This document shows positions 44,949 through 55,293 of a stretch of DNA of 64,000 bases, piece after piece (the stretch's first letter is position 1; every line of letters begins with the position of its first letter). Location: assembly GCA_021813745.1 (NCBI GenBank), contig JAKAJO010000065.1, forward strand, positions 1-64,000. The letters run 5' to 3'. The DNA comes from Acidobacteriota bacterium. Its GTDB lineage: Bacteria; Acidobacteriota; Terriglobia; Terriglobales; Acidobacteriaceae. A program made the position numbers and the translations under genes. The notes below the pieces were generated by a model, which did no database searches, was not told the DNA's origin, and saw only the letters and a list, made by a program, of their open reading frames with translations.

Positions 44949-47618
44949 ATGAAGCTGAGTAACACGAAATATGGAATCGTTATATTGACGTTTTTGATTG
45001 GGATTTTATTCGGCTCTTCGAGAGCTGTGGGGCAGAACAGCGACGCGAAGATCGTGGGCACTGTTGTTGATGTGTCTGGCGCGGCGATTGGCGGGGCGGA
45101 TGTGCATGTTTTGAGTGCGAATGGCACTGTACAAAAAACGGTACATTCAGGCACGAACGGCTCGTTCCTTTTATCTGGGCTCGCGGCAGGCAAGTATCGA
45201 GTCGTCGTAATGAGTCCTGGTTTTGAAACCAAGGAAATCGCTATCACTATAGGCGCAGGCGGTGAGCAGGCCTCGTTGCGTATCTCTCTGGCCGTGAGAA
45301 GCGTAAGCACCACCATTGAGGTGCAGGACCGCGCGGACAATCTTGTCGGAATTGCCAGTTCCGCCGGCCAGGTCACGGTGGGCGCTGAGGAATTGCAGAA
45401 TCGTCCGATTCTTCGTTCGGGAGAGGTTTTGGAGACGCTTCCCGGCCTGATCATCACGCAACACGCTGGCGGCGGCAAAGCCAATCAGTACTTTCTGCGC
45501 GGCTTCAATCTCGACCACGGCACGGACATCGCAATCTTCCTCGATGGCATGCCACTGAATCTTCCTTCGCACGCGCACGGCGAGGGCTACTCGGACATGA
45601 ACACCGTCATTCCGGAGTTTGTGCAGCGGGTGGATGCTCGCAAAGGCCCTTACTATGCGGAAATCGGCGACTTTGGCTCAGCGGGAAACGCCGAAGTCGT
45701 TTTTTATAAAACGCTGCCGGAGAATTTCGTTCAGGTGGACGGCGGCATGTACCAGTTTGCCCGGTTCGTTTTCGGCATCTCGCACAAGCTTGGCAAAGGC
45801 AATCTGATGTATGGCGGAGAAGCCTATCATGATGGCGGCCCATGGGTGCATCCAGACAATTACTTCAAATTTAACGGCCTCGCGACCTATAGCCAGGGCG
45901 ACGACGCGAACGGTTTCAGCATTACGGCCCACGGTTACGCCGGAACCCGCTGGAATTCGAGCGACCAACTCCCCGACACCGCCATCCCCGCCGTCGGCTT
46001 CTTCGGCACTCTGGATTCGACCGACGGTGGCCATTCCCATCGTTACAGCCTGCAGGGCGAATGGCATCGTCAGGGCGTGAATTCGCAAACCAGCATCATG
46101 GCCTACGGATTCTTCTACTATTTGAATCTGTTCTCCGATTTCACCTACTACCTGATCGATCCCTATAAGGGCGACCAGTTCGAGCAGCAGGACCGCCGCT
46201 GGGTGGCCGGGTTCGACATACGCCACACTATGTCGAGCAAATGGTACGGCCGCAAGGTAGAGACGACCTTTGGCATGCAGTTACGCAACGATTGGATTCA
46301 CAACGGCCTCTACCGGTCGTCCGGTCGTGTGCGCACGGACAAGACCTACTATACGGTTAACTATTTGGATGAGCCCTCATCCCTTGACCAAATCGCAGTT
46401 CTGCCTGCTGCGACGGATTTGAACAAATTTACGGAGACGATTGGGAGTCCCTGGATTTCGAGCGAGATCCAGTGGACAAGCAAATTTCGCTCGATCCTGG
46501 GCCTCCGTGGCGACTATGGCAAAGGAATCGACACCAGCTTCTCGAACCCCACCAACCCCAACTATCCGAACGATCCCTTCGCGGCCGATGTGAATCCCAA
46601 CACCGGCCAGTCGACAGCCAAGTTCCTGCCCAGTCCCAAAGCGAGCTTGATCTTTGGCCCGTGGAACAACACGGAGTTCTATGTGCAGGGCGGATTCAGC
46701 TACCACACCAACGACGTGCGCGGCTCAACGCAATTGTATGAACCAGTTTCGCCGGACAGTCCTTACTACAACACTCCGGTTTACGATTCGCCGAGCCCGA
46801 ACAAGATTGCCTTCCTGGTCCAAACCAAGGGTGGAGAAGTCGGCCTGCGTACGGTCGCAGTGCCTCATCTGCAAAGCACCGTTGAGCTCTGGTATCTCCA
46901 CAGCAATTCCGAACTACTCCAGTCGGGCGATACCGGAGGCACGAGCCCCTCACAACAGCCGAGCAACCGCTACGGCATCGAAGTTGGAAACTTCTACACG
47001 CCATCGGAACATTGGGTTTTCGATGCTGACTTTGCAGATTCCCGCGCCCTCTTCACCGAAAACGACCCGGACGATGCGACGTTTTACACCTACAACTCAA
47101 CGACAAGCTCCTATCAGCTCTGTGCGAAAAACTCGAATTGCAGCGGAGTCGGACTTGGACCGGACCCTTATCAGCAAAATCAATACGGCAAAGAGGTGCC
47201 GGAAGCCGTTCGATGGGTGGTGGCAGCGGGCGCGACTGCACAGAATTACAAAGGCTTCTCGGCAAGTCTGCGCCTGCGCTATTTCGGGCCGCGTCCTCTG
47301 ACCTCTGACGCGCTCTTCACCTCCCCCTCAACGGCACTGGTCAATCTGCAGGCCAGCTACAGATTCAACAAGAACTGGAGCCTTGTGGGCGACGTATTGA
47401 ATCTGCTCAACCGCCGGGATCACGACATTGACTACGCCTATGTATCGCAAATAACGCCAGCAGCCGGGCTAGGGCTTCCGGCAACACCGCCAACAACATT
47501 AGCAGGGCAAGAGGCGGTTGCGGATGCTATCAATGCCAACACGGCATTCACAAGGGTCATGCACCCCGTCGAACCCATTCAGGCACGGTTTACTCTGCGC
47601 TACAGTTTCGGCCGCTGA
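44949..47618 (+). CDS. TonB-dependent receptor with regulatory-like N-terminal domain (1)
   Basis: 889 residues. Signal peptide from IVILTFLIGILFGSS to about residue 29, then a carboxypeptidase-regulatory-like domain (IVGTVVDVSGAAIGGADVHV, residues about 35-115), a plug (LQNRPILRSGEVLETLPGL; FLRGFNLDHGTDIAIFLDGM) and a 22-stranded barrel ending RFTLRYSFGR. The plug includes the histidine-rich NLPSHAHGEG, seen in metal-transport receptors. With NikR and a NiCoT permease directly upstream, nickel or cobalt uptake is the best guess; no proof in sequence. Confidence 0.87.
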   Translation: MKLSNTKYGIVILTFLIGILFGSSRAVGQNSDAKIVGTVVDVSGAAIGGADVHVLSANGTVQKTVHSGTNGSFLLSGLAAGKYRVVVMSPGFETKEIAITIGAGGEQASLRISLAVRSVSTTIEVQDRADNLVGIASSAGQVTVGAEELQNRPILRSGEVLETLPGLIITQHAGGGKANQYFLRGFNLDHGTDIAIFLDGMPLNLPSHAHGEGYSDMNTVIPEFVQRVDARKGPYYAEIGDFGSAGNAEVVFYKTLPENFVQVDGGMYQFARFVFGISHKLGKGNLMYGGEAYHDGGPWVHPDNYFKFNGLATYSQGDDANGFSITAHGYAGTRWNSSDQLPDTAIPAVGFFGTLDSTDGGHSHRYSLQGEWHRQGVNSQTSIMAYGFFYYLNLFSDFTYYLIDPYKGDQFEQQDRRWVAGFDIRHTMSSKWYGRKVETTFGMQLRNDWIHNGLYRSSGRVRTDKTYYTVNYLDEPSSLDQIAVLPAATDLNKFTETIGSPWISSEIQWTSKFRSILGLRGDYGKGIDTSFSNPTNPNYPNDPFAADVNPNTGQSTAKFLPSPKASLIFGPWNNTEFYVQGGFSYHTNDVRGSTQLYEPVSPDSPYYNTPVYDSPSPNKIAFLVQTKGGEVGLRTVAVPHLQSTVELWYLHSNSELLQSGDTGGTSPSQQPSNRYGIEVGNFYTPSEHWVFDADFADSRALFTENDPDDATFYTYNSTTSSYQLCAKNSNCSGVGLGPDPYQQNQYGKEVPEAVRWVVAAGATAQNYKGFSASLRLRYFGPRPLTSDALFTSPSTALVNLQASYRFNKNWSLVGDVLNLLNRRDHDIDYAYVSQITPAAGLGLPATPPTTLAGQEAVADAINANTAFTRVMHPVEPIQARFTLRYSFGR

Positions 47619-47801
47619 AGCAAGCATGTTCGTTTATTACCCCGCGGAACCGATTCGGGTGCGGTTGTAGCCGGAAGAACCCATAGCAAGCGCCGCGGTT
47701 ATCGGTCTTAGGCAGCACGAACCTCTTCGTGGCGCCTGAACATCCACCTCCAACGCAGAAAGGAAACATTGCACCAACAGCATCAAGAAAGGATCGGCAA
47801 C

Positions 47802-49874
47802 ATGCGGGCAATTGGTAACACGCTTTTCCATTTCCTCACATCTCGATTTTTCTTCCTTCCTCTATCTGTCCTTGTGTTCTCTCAATCGACTGCCAGCAGC
47901 CCAGCTCAACAGACAGTCGCTGTGAGAGTGACGGATCAGACTGGCGCCTCAATCCGCAATGCGCAAGTGGCTGTCCTGTCTTCCCGAGGCGAGAAGACCT
48001 CGCTCACCACCGATGCAGACGGCCAAGCCACTGTTCCTTGTTCGGAGAGCGAACAGATTCAGGTTCGTGCCCTTGGGTTCGAGGCACGCGTTGCATCTGC
48101 GGGCACCTGTACGCAGGAACTCACTATCCGTCTGGCTCCAGCCGCGGTCGAAACGACCATCAATGTTACGGTCACCTCCGACACGGCACCCAACGAGCCG
48201 ACCGCAACTTCGTCGAGCATCAGCCGTACCACGGCGCGAACGGTTGTCGATGCTGTTGAAGACCTCTCGCCCGCAATCTTTGTCACGCGGCGCGGCGTAA
48301 TGGGATACGGCATTTCTTCGAACGGCACAGGGCAGGTAAACATCAGGGGCGTGGGCGGCTCGCCGAACACCGACGTGCTGATGGTGATTGACGGCAGGCC
48401 CGACTTCCAGGGTGAGATGGGGCATACGCTGCCCGACTTCTACAGTCTGTCGAACACCGGGAGTATCCGCGTGATCGAGGGACCGGCCTCGGTTCTCTAT
48501 GGCAGCAACGCCATGGGCGGAGCCGTTGAAGTCCAACCACGCGAACCTCATGAAGGTGCGGAGTTCGAGTTGACCTCCTCGCTCGGCTCGTTCATGACCG
48601 GGCAGCATCGGTTGTTCGCCGGTATCCAGCACGGCCGCGGAACGTACACCTTTTCGTCCGGCATCAACCACACGGACGGTGACCGCGAGTATTCGGCGTA
48701 CCGCTCGCAGGATGGATCGCTTGGCATAAGCTACCGGCTGTCCTCTGTCTGGACGGCAAAGCTCGATGGAAACTACGGACATTTTTATGTCGAAGATCCA
48801 GGGCCACTCGGATCAGGGACCGGTGACCGGACCTATGCCACGGTTGGCCGAGGCGGGTTCAGCGCCGACCTTGCCAATTCGACACCTGCCCTCACCGGCT
48901 ATACACGCTTCTATTCCACTTGGGGCCACAACTTCATCGGGCTGAACGACACATTCCGCTCGACGGATCGCATCACCGGAGGCCGCGTCTTTCAAACCTG
49001 GTCCTTACCGAAGACGCTCGCTATCGACTTCGGAGCCGATCTAGTCAACTACGGAGGCTTGGCGCGCCAACAGGGTGGAACCAATTACGGTGGCGAGCAC
49101 CTGATCAACGACGATGCGGGATTCGTGCGAGCGCACTGGGCTCCTACCGTGAAGTCGCTGTTCAATGCAGGAGTGCGCTATCAGGCCAACAGTCAATTCG
49201 GCAATATCGCCGTACCCGAGTTCGGCGGACTCTGGCATACGACCGACCGCATTACGCTTTCGGGCGCAATCAGCCGAGGCTTCCGCAATCCGACTATGCG
49301 GGAACTCTATCTCTTTCCCGCACCGAATCCAAATCTGCAGCCAGAAGACGAGTGGAACTATCAGGCCACGGCGCAGGTCCGCCTGACAAGCAAGATGGCC
49401 GCGTGGACGACGTTCTACTACGCCAACCTGAGCAATCAGATTCTCACTCTGGGAGGCTGGCCGAACATGCAGTTGCTCAATGGCGGCAAAGCCATCAACA
49501 AGGGCGTGGAGACGAATATGCGCTGGGCTATTCATCGCCGCTTAAGCGCCACTGGGGGCTACGCCTATCTGCGCTCGACCAACCTTGCTGCACTTGTGCC
49601 AGGCAATAAGGCTAACCTTGCGCTTGATGCCGACCTCAAACGAGCCTTCCTGCATGTGGGGATTCAGGCAGTCGCGAGACGTTACTCCGACGAGACCGAC
49701 ACGACGCAACTTGGCGGCTACACCGAAGCCAGCATGAAGCTCAGCGTGCCCATTGCCCGTAACCTCAACTTCTTCGGCACGGTCGACAATCTCTTCGACC
49801 ATCGCTATCAGGTGCTGACGGGCTATCCGATGCCGGGTATCAATGGAGCGGGCGGATTCGTTCTGCACTTTTAG
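47802..49874 (+). CDS. TonB-dependent receptor (2)
   Basis: 690 residues from the ATG at 47802; a TTG at 47769 after AAAGGA is also possible and would add 11 residues. Signal peptide covering FFFLPLSVLVFSQSTASSPA, short regulatory-like domain (VAVRVTDQTGASIRNAQVAV), plug (VNIRGVGGSPNTDVLMVIDG) and a short barrel ending GGFVLHF with the terminal phenylalanine. The size resembles cobalamin, haem or small-metal receptors rather than the large acidobacterial oligosaccharide type. No ligand determined. It is 183 bp after receptor 1. Confidence 0.85.
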   Translation: MRAIGNTLFHFLTSRFFFLPLSVLVFSQSTASSPAQQTVAVRVTDQTGASIRNAQVAVLSSRGEKTSLTTDADGQATVPCSESEQIQVRALGFEARVASAGTCTQELTIRLAPAAVETTINVTVTSDTAPNEPTATSSSISRTTARTVVDAVEDLSPAIFVTRRGVMGYGISSNGTGQVNIRGVGGSPNTDVLMVIDGRPDFQGEMGHTLPDFYSLSNTGSIRVIEGPASVLYGSNAMGGAVEVQPREPHEGAEFELTSSLGSFMTGQHRLFAGIQHGRGTYTFSSGINHTDGDREYSAYRSQDGSLGISYRLSSVWTAKLDGNYGHFYVEDPGPLGSGTGDRTYATVGRGGFSADLANSTPALTGYTRFYSTWGHNFIGLNDTFRSTDRITGGRVFQTWSLPKTLAIDFGADLVNYGGLARQQGGTNYGGEHLINDDAGFVRAHWAPTVKSLFNAGVRYQANSQFGNIAVPEFGGLWHTTDRITLSGAISRGFRNPTMRELYLFPAPNPNLQPEDEWNYQATAQVRLTSKMAAWTTFYYANLSNQILTLGGWPNMQLLNGGKAINKGVETNMRWAIHRRLSATGGYAYLRSTNLAALVPGNKANLALDADLKRAFLHVGIQAVARRYSDETDTTQLGGYTEASMKLSVPIARNLNFFGTVDNLFDHRYQVLTGYPMPGINGAGGFVLHF

Positions 49875-49971
49875 CTTTCAGGTCGAATGTACTTGAATGT
49901 GCGCGTAGTGACGCAAGAACTGCACTTCTATCGCAGGGGACTCAAAGCAACGCAAGGAGCGAGATAACGAA

Positions 49972-50379
49972 ATGAGATTCGCGAAACAGATTGGAATGTC
50001 TACCATGACCGCTGGCCTCGTCCTTACGTCGATGGCAGCAGTTGCTGAGCCGCAAGAACCTACACCCTTCACTGTTCCTCTTGACTGTGCGAGTGGAGAT
50101 TGTGCGCTTTTGAGGGGAGTGCCGCAAACCGCTGGGATGCGCAGCGGCTTTGTGCGACTCAAGCCGGGCAAGACTGTCGGCTGGCACACGACAGGAAAAC
50201 ACGAAGAATCGCTCATCATTCTTCATGGTCAGGGAGAGGCTCTGATCGACGGCCAGCAGAAGAGAGCATTTGCGGCTCCAGCCTTTGTGTATATCCCGTC
50301 ATCGACCCGGCATAATGTGCTGAATGCAGGTAAAGACGAACTCGAATATGTCTATGTCGTCGCTCCGGTCACGAAGTAG
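49972..50379 (+). CDS. Secreted cupin-domain protein
   Basis: 135 residues. Signal peptide MTAGLVLTSMAAVAEP (cleavage near residue 26). A single cupin: KPGKTVGWHTTGKHEESLII holds the first metal histidines and glutamate, VYIPSSTRHNVLN the second histidine. C-terminal segment YVYVVAPV is a typical last strand. The periplasmic location and metal-binding site suggest a metal-dependent binding or oxidative enzyme. It follows receptor 2 by 97 bp and is ended by a hairpin at 50393. Confidence 0.82.
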   Translation: MRFAKQIGMSTMTAGLVLTSMAAVAEPQEPTPFTVPLDCASGDCALLRGVPQTAGMRSGFVRLKPGKTVGWHTTGKHEESLIILHGQGEALIDGQQKRAFAAPAFVYIPSSTRHNVLNAGKDELEYVYVVAPVTK

Positions 50380-50392
50380 CTGAGCTGAGGAC

Positions 50393-50421
50393 TGTGCCGC
50401 AGTGACTGACGCTGCGGCACA
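50393..50421 (+). terminator. Hairpin terminator after the cupin gene
   Basis: TGTGCCGCAG and CTGCGGCACA form a perfect 10-bp stem with a 9-base loop, 13 bp after the stop. No T-tract follows. The remaining 355 bp up to the third receptor show no gene. Confidence 0.65.
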
Positions 50422-50776
50422 GCATGAGGGGCTACCGTGCAAGATGAAGACGGACACAATGTACCGTGCAGCTCAGTGCCTCCATGCCGATACACAGCCC
50501 CGTGACGGGCGAGAGCCAGCATTGGAATCGCACTCAGTGCAAGGTTGCTCTTCGTGAACTGCGACAATTTGCCGCACGGCAACGCTCGGTTCCTCATGAC
50601 ATGATTTCAAGGTGTAGCGCGCTCATTGTTGGCCGCCGGTAGCTTCCCTACCACATTGAAAACTTCGTTCTACAGAGCGGAGCAGTCGTACTGCTGCCCG
50701 GGCAGTGCGTGTCCTCTTCCAGCTCGGATCGAACCAGGCGGCCTCTCTTTGCGCGAACAGATCAAGAGGGGAACAA

Positions 50777-53164
50777 ATGCGAAGTGAACTGTGGACGGCG
50801 GTTGTGGCAGCCTGTATTCTCATGCCCGCACATTGCATTCCAGCGCAACAATCTGTTGGAGCGGCATATTCACCAACCGGTAGCGTAACCGGCATACTGA
50901 AGGACCCATCCGGCGCTGTGATTCCAGGTGCGCGCGTCGAATTGCGTTCTGCCGACTCGGCCTTCCGCCAAACCCGCGTCTCCGATTCTCTCGGTCATTT
51001 TTCGTTTACGTCAGTTCCCGCCGGCAACTATCAGCTCACAATTTCTGCTGCGGGCTTTGCGAACAAGGTTCTTCGCCCACTTACCGTGGCCGCGGGTTTA
51101 GAACTGCCTGCCAACCTCTCGCTGCGGATTGCCACCGCCGCAGAAAGCGTTCGCGTGGAAGGGCAGGACGTCAGCTCCCTCGCGGCATTTGCCCTCGACC
51201 CGCACGCCGCAACCGCGCAGCAAAGCCACAATAGCGCCGATGCGCTGGCGGAAGCCCCTGGCGTGAGCCTGCATGGCAACGGAGAACTGGCCACTATCCC
51301 TTTCCTGCACGGCTTGGGCGACGAGCGCGCCAAAATCATGGTCGACGGCATGACCATCTCCAACGCCTGCCCCAATCACATGAATCCCACGCTCAGCTAC
51401 GTGGCCCCGGCGCAGGCCGCGCAAGTCACAGTGCTGGCCGGCATCACGCCCGTCAGCCTCGGCGGCGACAGCCTCGGCGGCACCATATCGGTCGAGTCTC
51501 CATTGCCAGCCTTTTCCGATGCCGGTAACAAGCTGCGCGAGACCGGCCTCTTCACCGGCTTCTATCGATCCAACGGCGACAACTGGGGCGGTTCGCTCAT
51601 CGAGGGCATTGCCACCCGGCACTTCAGCCTCGGTTACGTCGGCTCATTCACCACCACCGATGACTACTCCGACGGCGCGGGCCACAAGGTCACTTCAACC
51701 TACGCGCAAAGCACCGACCACCAGCTCACCCTGGCCGCGCAAAGCGGGCGCAATCTCTTTGTCGCTTCGGGCAGCTACCATCACGTTCCGTTCGAGGGCT
51801 TCGTGAACGCCTACATGGACCTGACGCACAACAGCGCAGTCTCGCTGAATTTGCGCTACCGGCGCACACTCGCCACAGGCTCGCTCGATGCGCACTTCTA
51901 CTGGCAAAACACGCTCCACGAGATGAACTTCCTCGGTGACAAACTCGTTGTCGACGGCCCCGACGCTTCGATGCCCATGAACACTCACGGCCGCGACCTC
52001 GGCTACTCCGTGCGCTACGAGTCGGCGTTCACGTCGCGCCACACCTTCCGCGCCGGCAACGAGCTGCACCGCTACCGCCTCGACGACTGGTGGCCCCCGG
52101 TCCCTGGCACCGAACCCATGATGGGGCCCAACACCTTCGTCAACATCGACAACGGCCGCCGCACACGCCTGGGAACCTATGCCGAGCTCCTCAGCCAGTG
52201 GAGCCCTCGGTGGTCTACTCTCTTCGGCCTGCGCAACGACACCGTCTGGTCCGACACTGGCAACGTACAGGGCTATTCCGACATGTACGCTGCCGACGCC
52301 GCGACGTTCAACGCACAGAAGCACGCGCGAACCGACGTCAACCTGGATGCAACCGCGCAGACCCGTTACGATGCCAATGCGCATGTTGCCGTCGAATTCG
52401 GCTACGCGCGGAAGAACCGTTCGCCGAATCTTTACGAGCGCTATACGTGGTCCACCGGCATGATGGCCGCGAGTATGATCGGCTGGTTCGGCGATGGCAA
52501 CATGTACTACGGCGACATCGCCCTGAAGCCGGAAACCGGCAATCTCATCAGTGGCTCGCTTCTGGTGCATGGCCAGACGGCCAGGCCCTGGGAGCTGAAG
52601 CTGACACCGCACCTGAACTTCATCCATGACTACATCGACGTGGACGACATGTCGATGGGGATGATGATGGGCTTGCCGCTGTTGCGCTTCGCCAACCACG
52701 ACGCCCGCATCGGCGGCGGTGATCTGTCAGGCTTTGCCATACTTTGGAGCAACGACACCGCCGGCACGGGCAAACTGAGCGCCATCGGGGCATGGCTGTA
52801 TGGTACCCGCACCGATAGCGACACGCCGCTCTACCAGATGATGCCGCTTAACCTGCGCCTTGCCTTCGACGAAGAGCTGAAGGGACTGAGCGCCGGCATC
52901 GGCTCGGAAATCGTGGACAGCAAATCGCGCCTTGATCCGAACCGCCTGGAACTTCGTACGCCTGGCTACGCACTCTTCAACCTTCACGCCGCGTACAAGA
53001 GCAAGTACCTGCAGGGCGGTATCCGCGTAGACAACCTCTTCAACCGTTTCTATGAACTGCCGCTCGGCGGCAACAACATCGACATCTACTCCGCCACCGG
53101 CAGCATGACCCCGGTCGCCGGTCGCGGCCGCTCCGCATCCATCAACCTCACGGCTACATTTTGA
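50777..53164 (+). CDS. TonB-dependent receptor (3), probably copper
   Basis: 795 residues from the ATG at 50777 (AGAGGGGA box). Signal peptide VVAACILMPAHCIPA, regulatory-like domain (VTGILKDPSGAVIPGARVEL), plug and barrel ending INLTATF. The plug has MTISNACPNHMNP, a CxxxM (C198, M202) at the place where OprC/NosA copper receptors carry theirs. Methionine clusters appear at extracellular loops (DMSMGMMMG, STGMMAASMIG, GTEPMMGPN). These suggest copper, and the neighbouring CcmH-like and redox-sensor genes fit. Ligand still inferred. Confidence 0.87.
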   Translation: MRSELWTAVVAACILMPAHCIPAQQSVGAAYSPTGSVTGILKDPSGAVIPGARVELRSADSAFRQTRVSDSLGHFSFTSVPAGNYQLTISAAGFANKVLRPLTVAAGLELPANLSLRIATAAESVRVEGQDVSSLAAFALDPHAATAQQSHNSADALAEAPGVSLHGNGELATIPFLHGLGDERAKIMVDGMTISNACPNHMNPTLSYVAPAQAAQVTVLAGITPVSLGGDSLGGTISVESPLPAFSDAGNKLRETGLFTGFYRSNGDNWGGSLIEGIATRHFSLGYVGSFTTTDDYSDGAGHKVTSTYAQSTDHQLTLAAQSGRNLFVASGSYHHVPFEGFVNAYMDLTHNSAVSLNLRYRRTLATGSLDAHFYWQNTLHEMNFLGDKLVVDGPDASMPMNTHGRDLGYSVRYESAFTSRHTFRAGNELHRYRLDDWWPPVPGTEPMMGPNTFVNIDNGRRTRLGTYAELLSQWSPRWSTLFGLRNDTVWSDTGNVQGYSDMYAADAATFNAQKHARTDVNLDATAQTRYDANAHVAVEFGYARKNRSPNLYERYTWSTGMMAASMIGWFGDGNMYYGDIALKPETGNLISGSLLVHGQTARPWELKLTPHLNFIHDYIDVDDMSMGMMMGLPLLRFANHDARIGGGDLSGFAILWSNDTAGTGKLSAIGAWLYGTRTDSDTPLYQMMPLNLRLAFDEELKGLSAGIGSEIVDSKSRLDPNRLELRTPGYALFNLHAAYKSKYLQGGIRVDNLFNRFYELPLGGNNIDIYSATGSMTPVAGRGRSASINLTATF

Positions 53165-53273
53165 TTCATCTCACATCGTTTCCGCTCAGGCTGGCGCTCA
53201 CGCCTGAGCGGGAACGGGCAGACGATGGAGATGCTCGGTTCTGATCGTCTTCCATCCAGTTGCGAAGGACCTC

Positions 53274-53723
53274 TCAAAATTCGCCGGTCTCTGCGCGTAT
53301 CCTCTTCACCAACTCCGCGCCATGTGGAATGGTGATCCCGGGTGCAGCGATCCGACCCACTGTCCCTTGCCGCCGGTTCCAGCCGCGGATGAGCAATACC
53401 AGAAACAGACAGGACACAGAGCATAGCAGGATCGGCACAACCGCAAGGAGCGTGCCTGAGAGGCCATCGGGCGAAGCAAGAATCGTCTCACCATACTTCT
53501 TACGATAGAAGGCGAGAATCTCTCGATCAGATTTGCCGTTCCCGACCATCTGTTCGACTTCCGCCCTCATATCGGCCGCTTCCTGGCTCATGTGCTCATC
53601 TATGGTCTGCGAGTAGCAGCATGGTGCCATGAGCGTATGTTCCAGCTTTTTCACGTGCGCCTGCTGTGTTGGTGTCAGAGCAACGGCAAAGAGCGCGATT
53701 GCATGGATGATGGCTGTGTGCAC
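53274..53723 (-). CDS. CcmH-like cytochrome c maturation protein
   Basis: 149 residues from a GTG at 53723 that follows AGGAGG; a signal peptide covers AIIHAIALFAVALT. The domain includes LMAPCCYSQTIDEHMSQEA (residues about 32-50), MRAEVEQMVGNGKSDREI and YRKKYGETILASP, then a membrane helix (LLAVVPILLCSVSCLFLVLL). In usual CcmH the thiol motif is CxxC; here the cysteines are adjacent (PCC), which would change the redox chemistry. It would act on apocytochrome c. Convergent with the third receptor. Confidence 0.8.
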   Translation of the reverse strand: MHTAIIHAIALFAVALTPTQQAHVKKLEHTLMAPCCYSQTIDEHMSQEAADMRAEVEQMVGNGKSDREILAFYRKKYGETILASPDGLSGTLLAVVPILLCSVSCLFLVLLIRGWNRRQGTVGRIAAPGITIPHGAELVKRIRAETGEF

Positions 53724-53981
53724 AGAGACCTCCTCTTCGGGAAGCGATTCGCTGAAAATGGCAGCGCGCGCCAGAGAAAGAGCTTGCCATGCTGAACGCG
53801 CTACTCATGCCTGGGGGTCCGGCTGATTGACATACAGACCGCCCTTTTCCATGAGAAACGAACAAAGGCAGACACGGTGTGCGGCAAGATGTCGCACCGG
53901 GTAACTCGTGGCTGGCTAAAATAGTCTTTGTGGCGCATCACAGCCTGATGCCGATGCCAACTCGAGCGACAAGGGTGTTTC

Positions 53982-55292
53982 ATGCGCATTTCGCTCACCG
54001 AACGAGCAGTTGTACCAGAATCCGATCTGCGGCCCCCCAGCGATTCAGCTCCGGCGCTGGCAACACCGTGGCTAATCCTGCTCCGTTACGGTCTAGTCGC
54101 TGGCCTGATACTGCTTGTGGCGCTGGTTACCTTTGCTGCGCACATACCGCTGCCGCTCGCATGGATCGCAGTACCGATTACATCGATGCTACTGTCGAAC
54201 CTGCTGCTGACGCGGCTGATCGCGCGCCTGGGAGACCGGCGTGCTCTCGGTGCAACTCTGGTGCTCGACGTCGTCGCGCTCACGATGTTCCTGGCGTTGA
54301 CAGGAGGTCCAGCCAATCCGCTCACTCTGCTTTATCTTGTTCAGATCACGCTTTCAGCGGTTGTACTGAGCCGAGCCTGGACGTGGTCGCTGGGCATCCT
54401 GTCGGTTCTCGGATTCGGTTTCCTCTTTCCATTTCACATCCCGCTGCTGGCGCTTGAAGGACATCATCCGGCTCAGGGATTTGCAGTGCACATGTACGGG
54501 ATGTGGATCGCCTTTGTTGCGGCGGCTTTGCTTATTACGTTCTTCATCGGCGAGGTCTCGGAGACGTTGCGCCGCCATGCCCGGGAGTCGTTGGAGTTGC
54601 AGCTCAAACTTACGCGCCACGAAAAGCTGGCTGCGGTGGGCACACTCGCTGCCGGTGCGGCGCATGAGATGGGCACACCGCTCTCGACAGTGGCCGTTGT
54701 GGCAAAGGATCTCGAACTCTACGCGCAGCGGGTTACGCACGATGCCAACCTTGCTGCGGATGCAGCAACAATTCGCGCCGAAGTCGATCGATGCGCGGCA
54801 ATCCTTCGCGCCATGAGCGCGCAGGGGCCCGAATTTGCTGGCGAATCTCCCACAAGAGTCAAGGTAAGGTCTCTCTTTGAAGAACTGCGATTGTCTCTTC
54901 CGCCGGCGAGCCGGGATCGTGTGCATACGACGGCTACCGAAGAACTGGCAGCCGATCTTCCTGCGGAAACGACACGCCAGGTTTTGGCTGCGCTGGTGAA
55001 GAATGCTCTCGATGCGAGCGCGCCAGACCAGCTTGCCGAGTTATCGGCGGAGTCGAGCGCCGGCCGGATAACGTTCACAGTGTGCGACCGGGGCCAGGGA
55101 ATGAGTGCCGAGGCGCTTGCGCATCTGGGCGAGCCGTTCTACACGACAAAGGCGCCCGGTTACGGTATGGGACTGGGAACCTTTCTTGCCAGGACCTTTG
55201 CGGAGAATCTCGGCGGCTCGCTTCAGTTCGAGTCAGCGCCAGGTGAAGGAACCACAGCTATTTTGGAGTTGCCGATTGCCCCAGCACGATGA
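53982..55292 (+). CDS. RegB/PrrB-type redox sensor histidine kinase
   Basis: 436 residues. Six membrane helices (residues about 30-185) contain GGPANPL (108-114), a close match to the quinone-binding GGxxNPF of RegB/PrrB. The H-box is AAHEMGTPLST with H228, followed by the N box NALDAS and glycine-rich DRGQGM and GMGLGTFLA. It lacks the RegB cysteine beside the H-box region. It should sense the redox state of the membrane pool and phosphorylate the downstream response regulator, whose ATG starts one base after its stop. Confidence 0.88.
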   Translation: MRISLTERAVVPESDLRPPSDSAPALATPWLILLRYGLVAGLILLVALVTFAAHIPLPLAWIAVPITSMLLSNLLLTRLIARLGDRRALGATLVLDVVALTMFLALTGGPANPLTLLYLVQITLSAVVLSRAWTWSLGILSVLGFGFLFPFHIPLLALEGHHPAQGFAVHMYGMWIAFVAAALLITFFIGEVSETLRRHARESLELQLKLTRHEKLAAVGTLAAGAAHEMGTPLSTVAVVAKDLELYAQRVTHDANLAADAATIRAEVDRCAAILRAMSAQGPEFAGESPTRVKVRSLFEELRLSLPPASRDRVHTTATEELAADLPAETTRQVLAALVKNALDASAPDQLAELSAESSAGRITFTVCDRGQGMSAEALAHLGEPFYTTKAPGYGMGLGTFLARTFAENLGGSLQFESAPGEGTTAILELPIAPAR

Positions 55293-55293
55293 G

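Noticed and set aside
44624-45484. 286-residue minus-strand frame over the start of TonB receptor 1
   Set aside because: No start signal or domain, and it is antisense to a signal peptide and plug.
51695-52699. 334-residue frame antisense to the third TonB receptor
   Set aside because: Valine/glycine-rich shadow of the GC-rich receptor gene.
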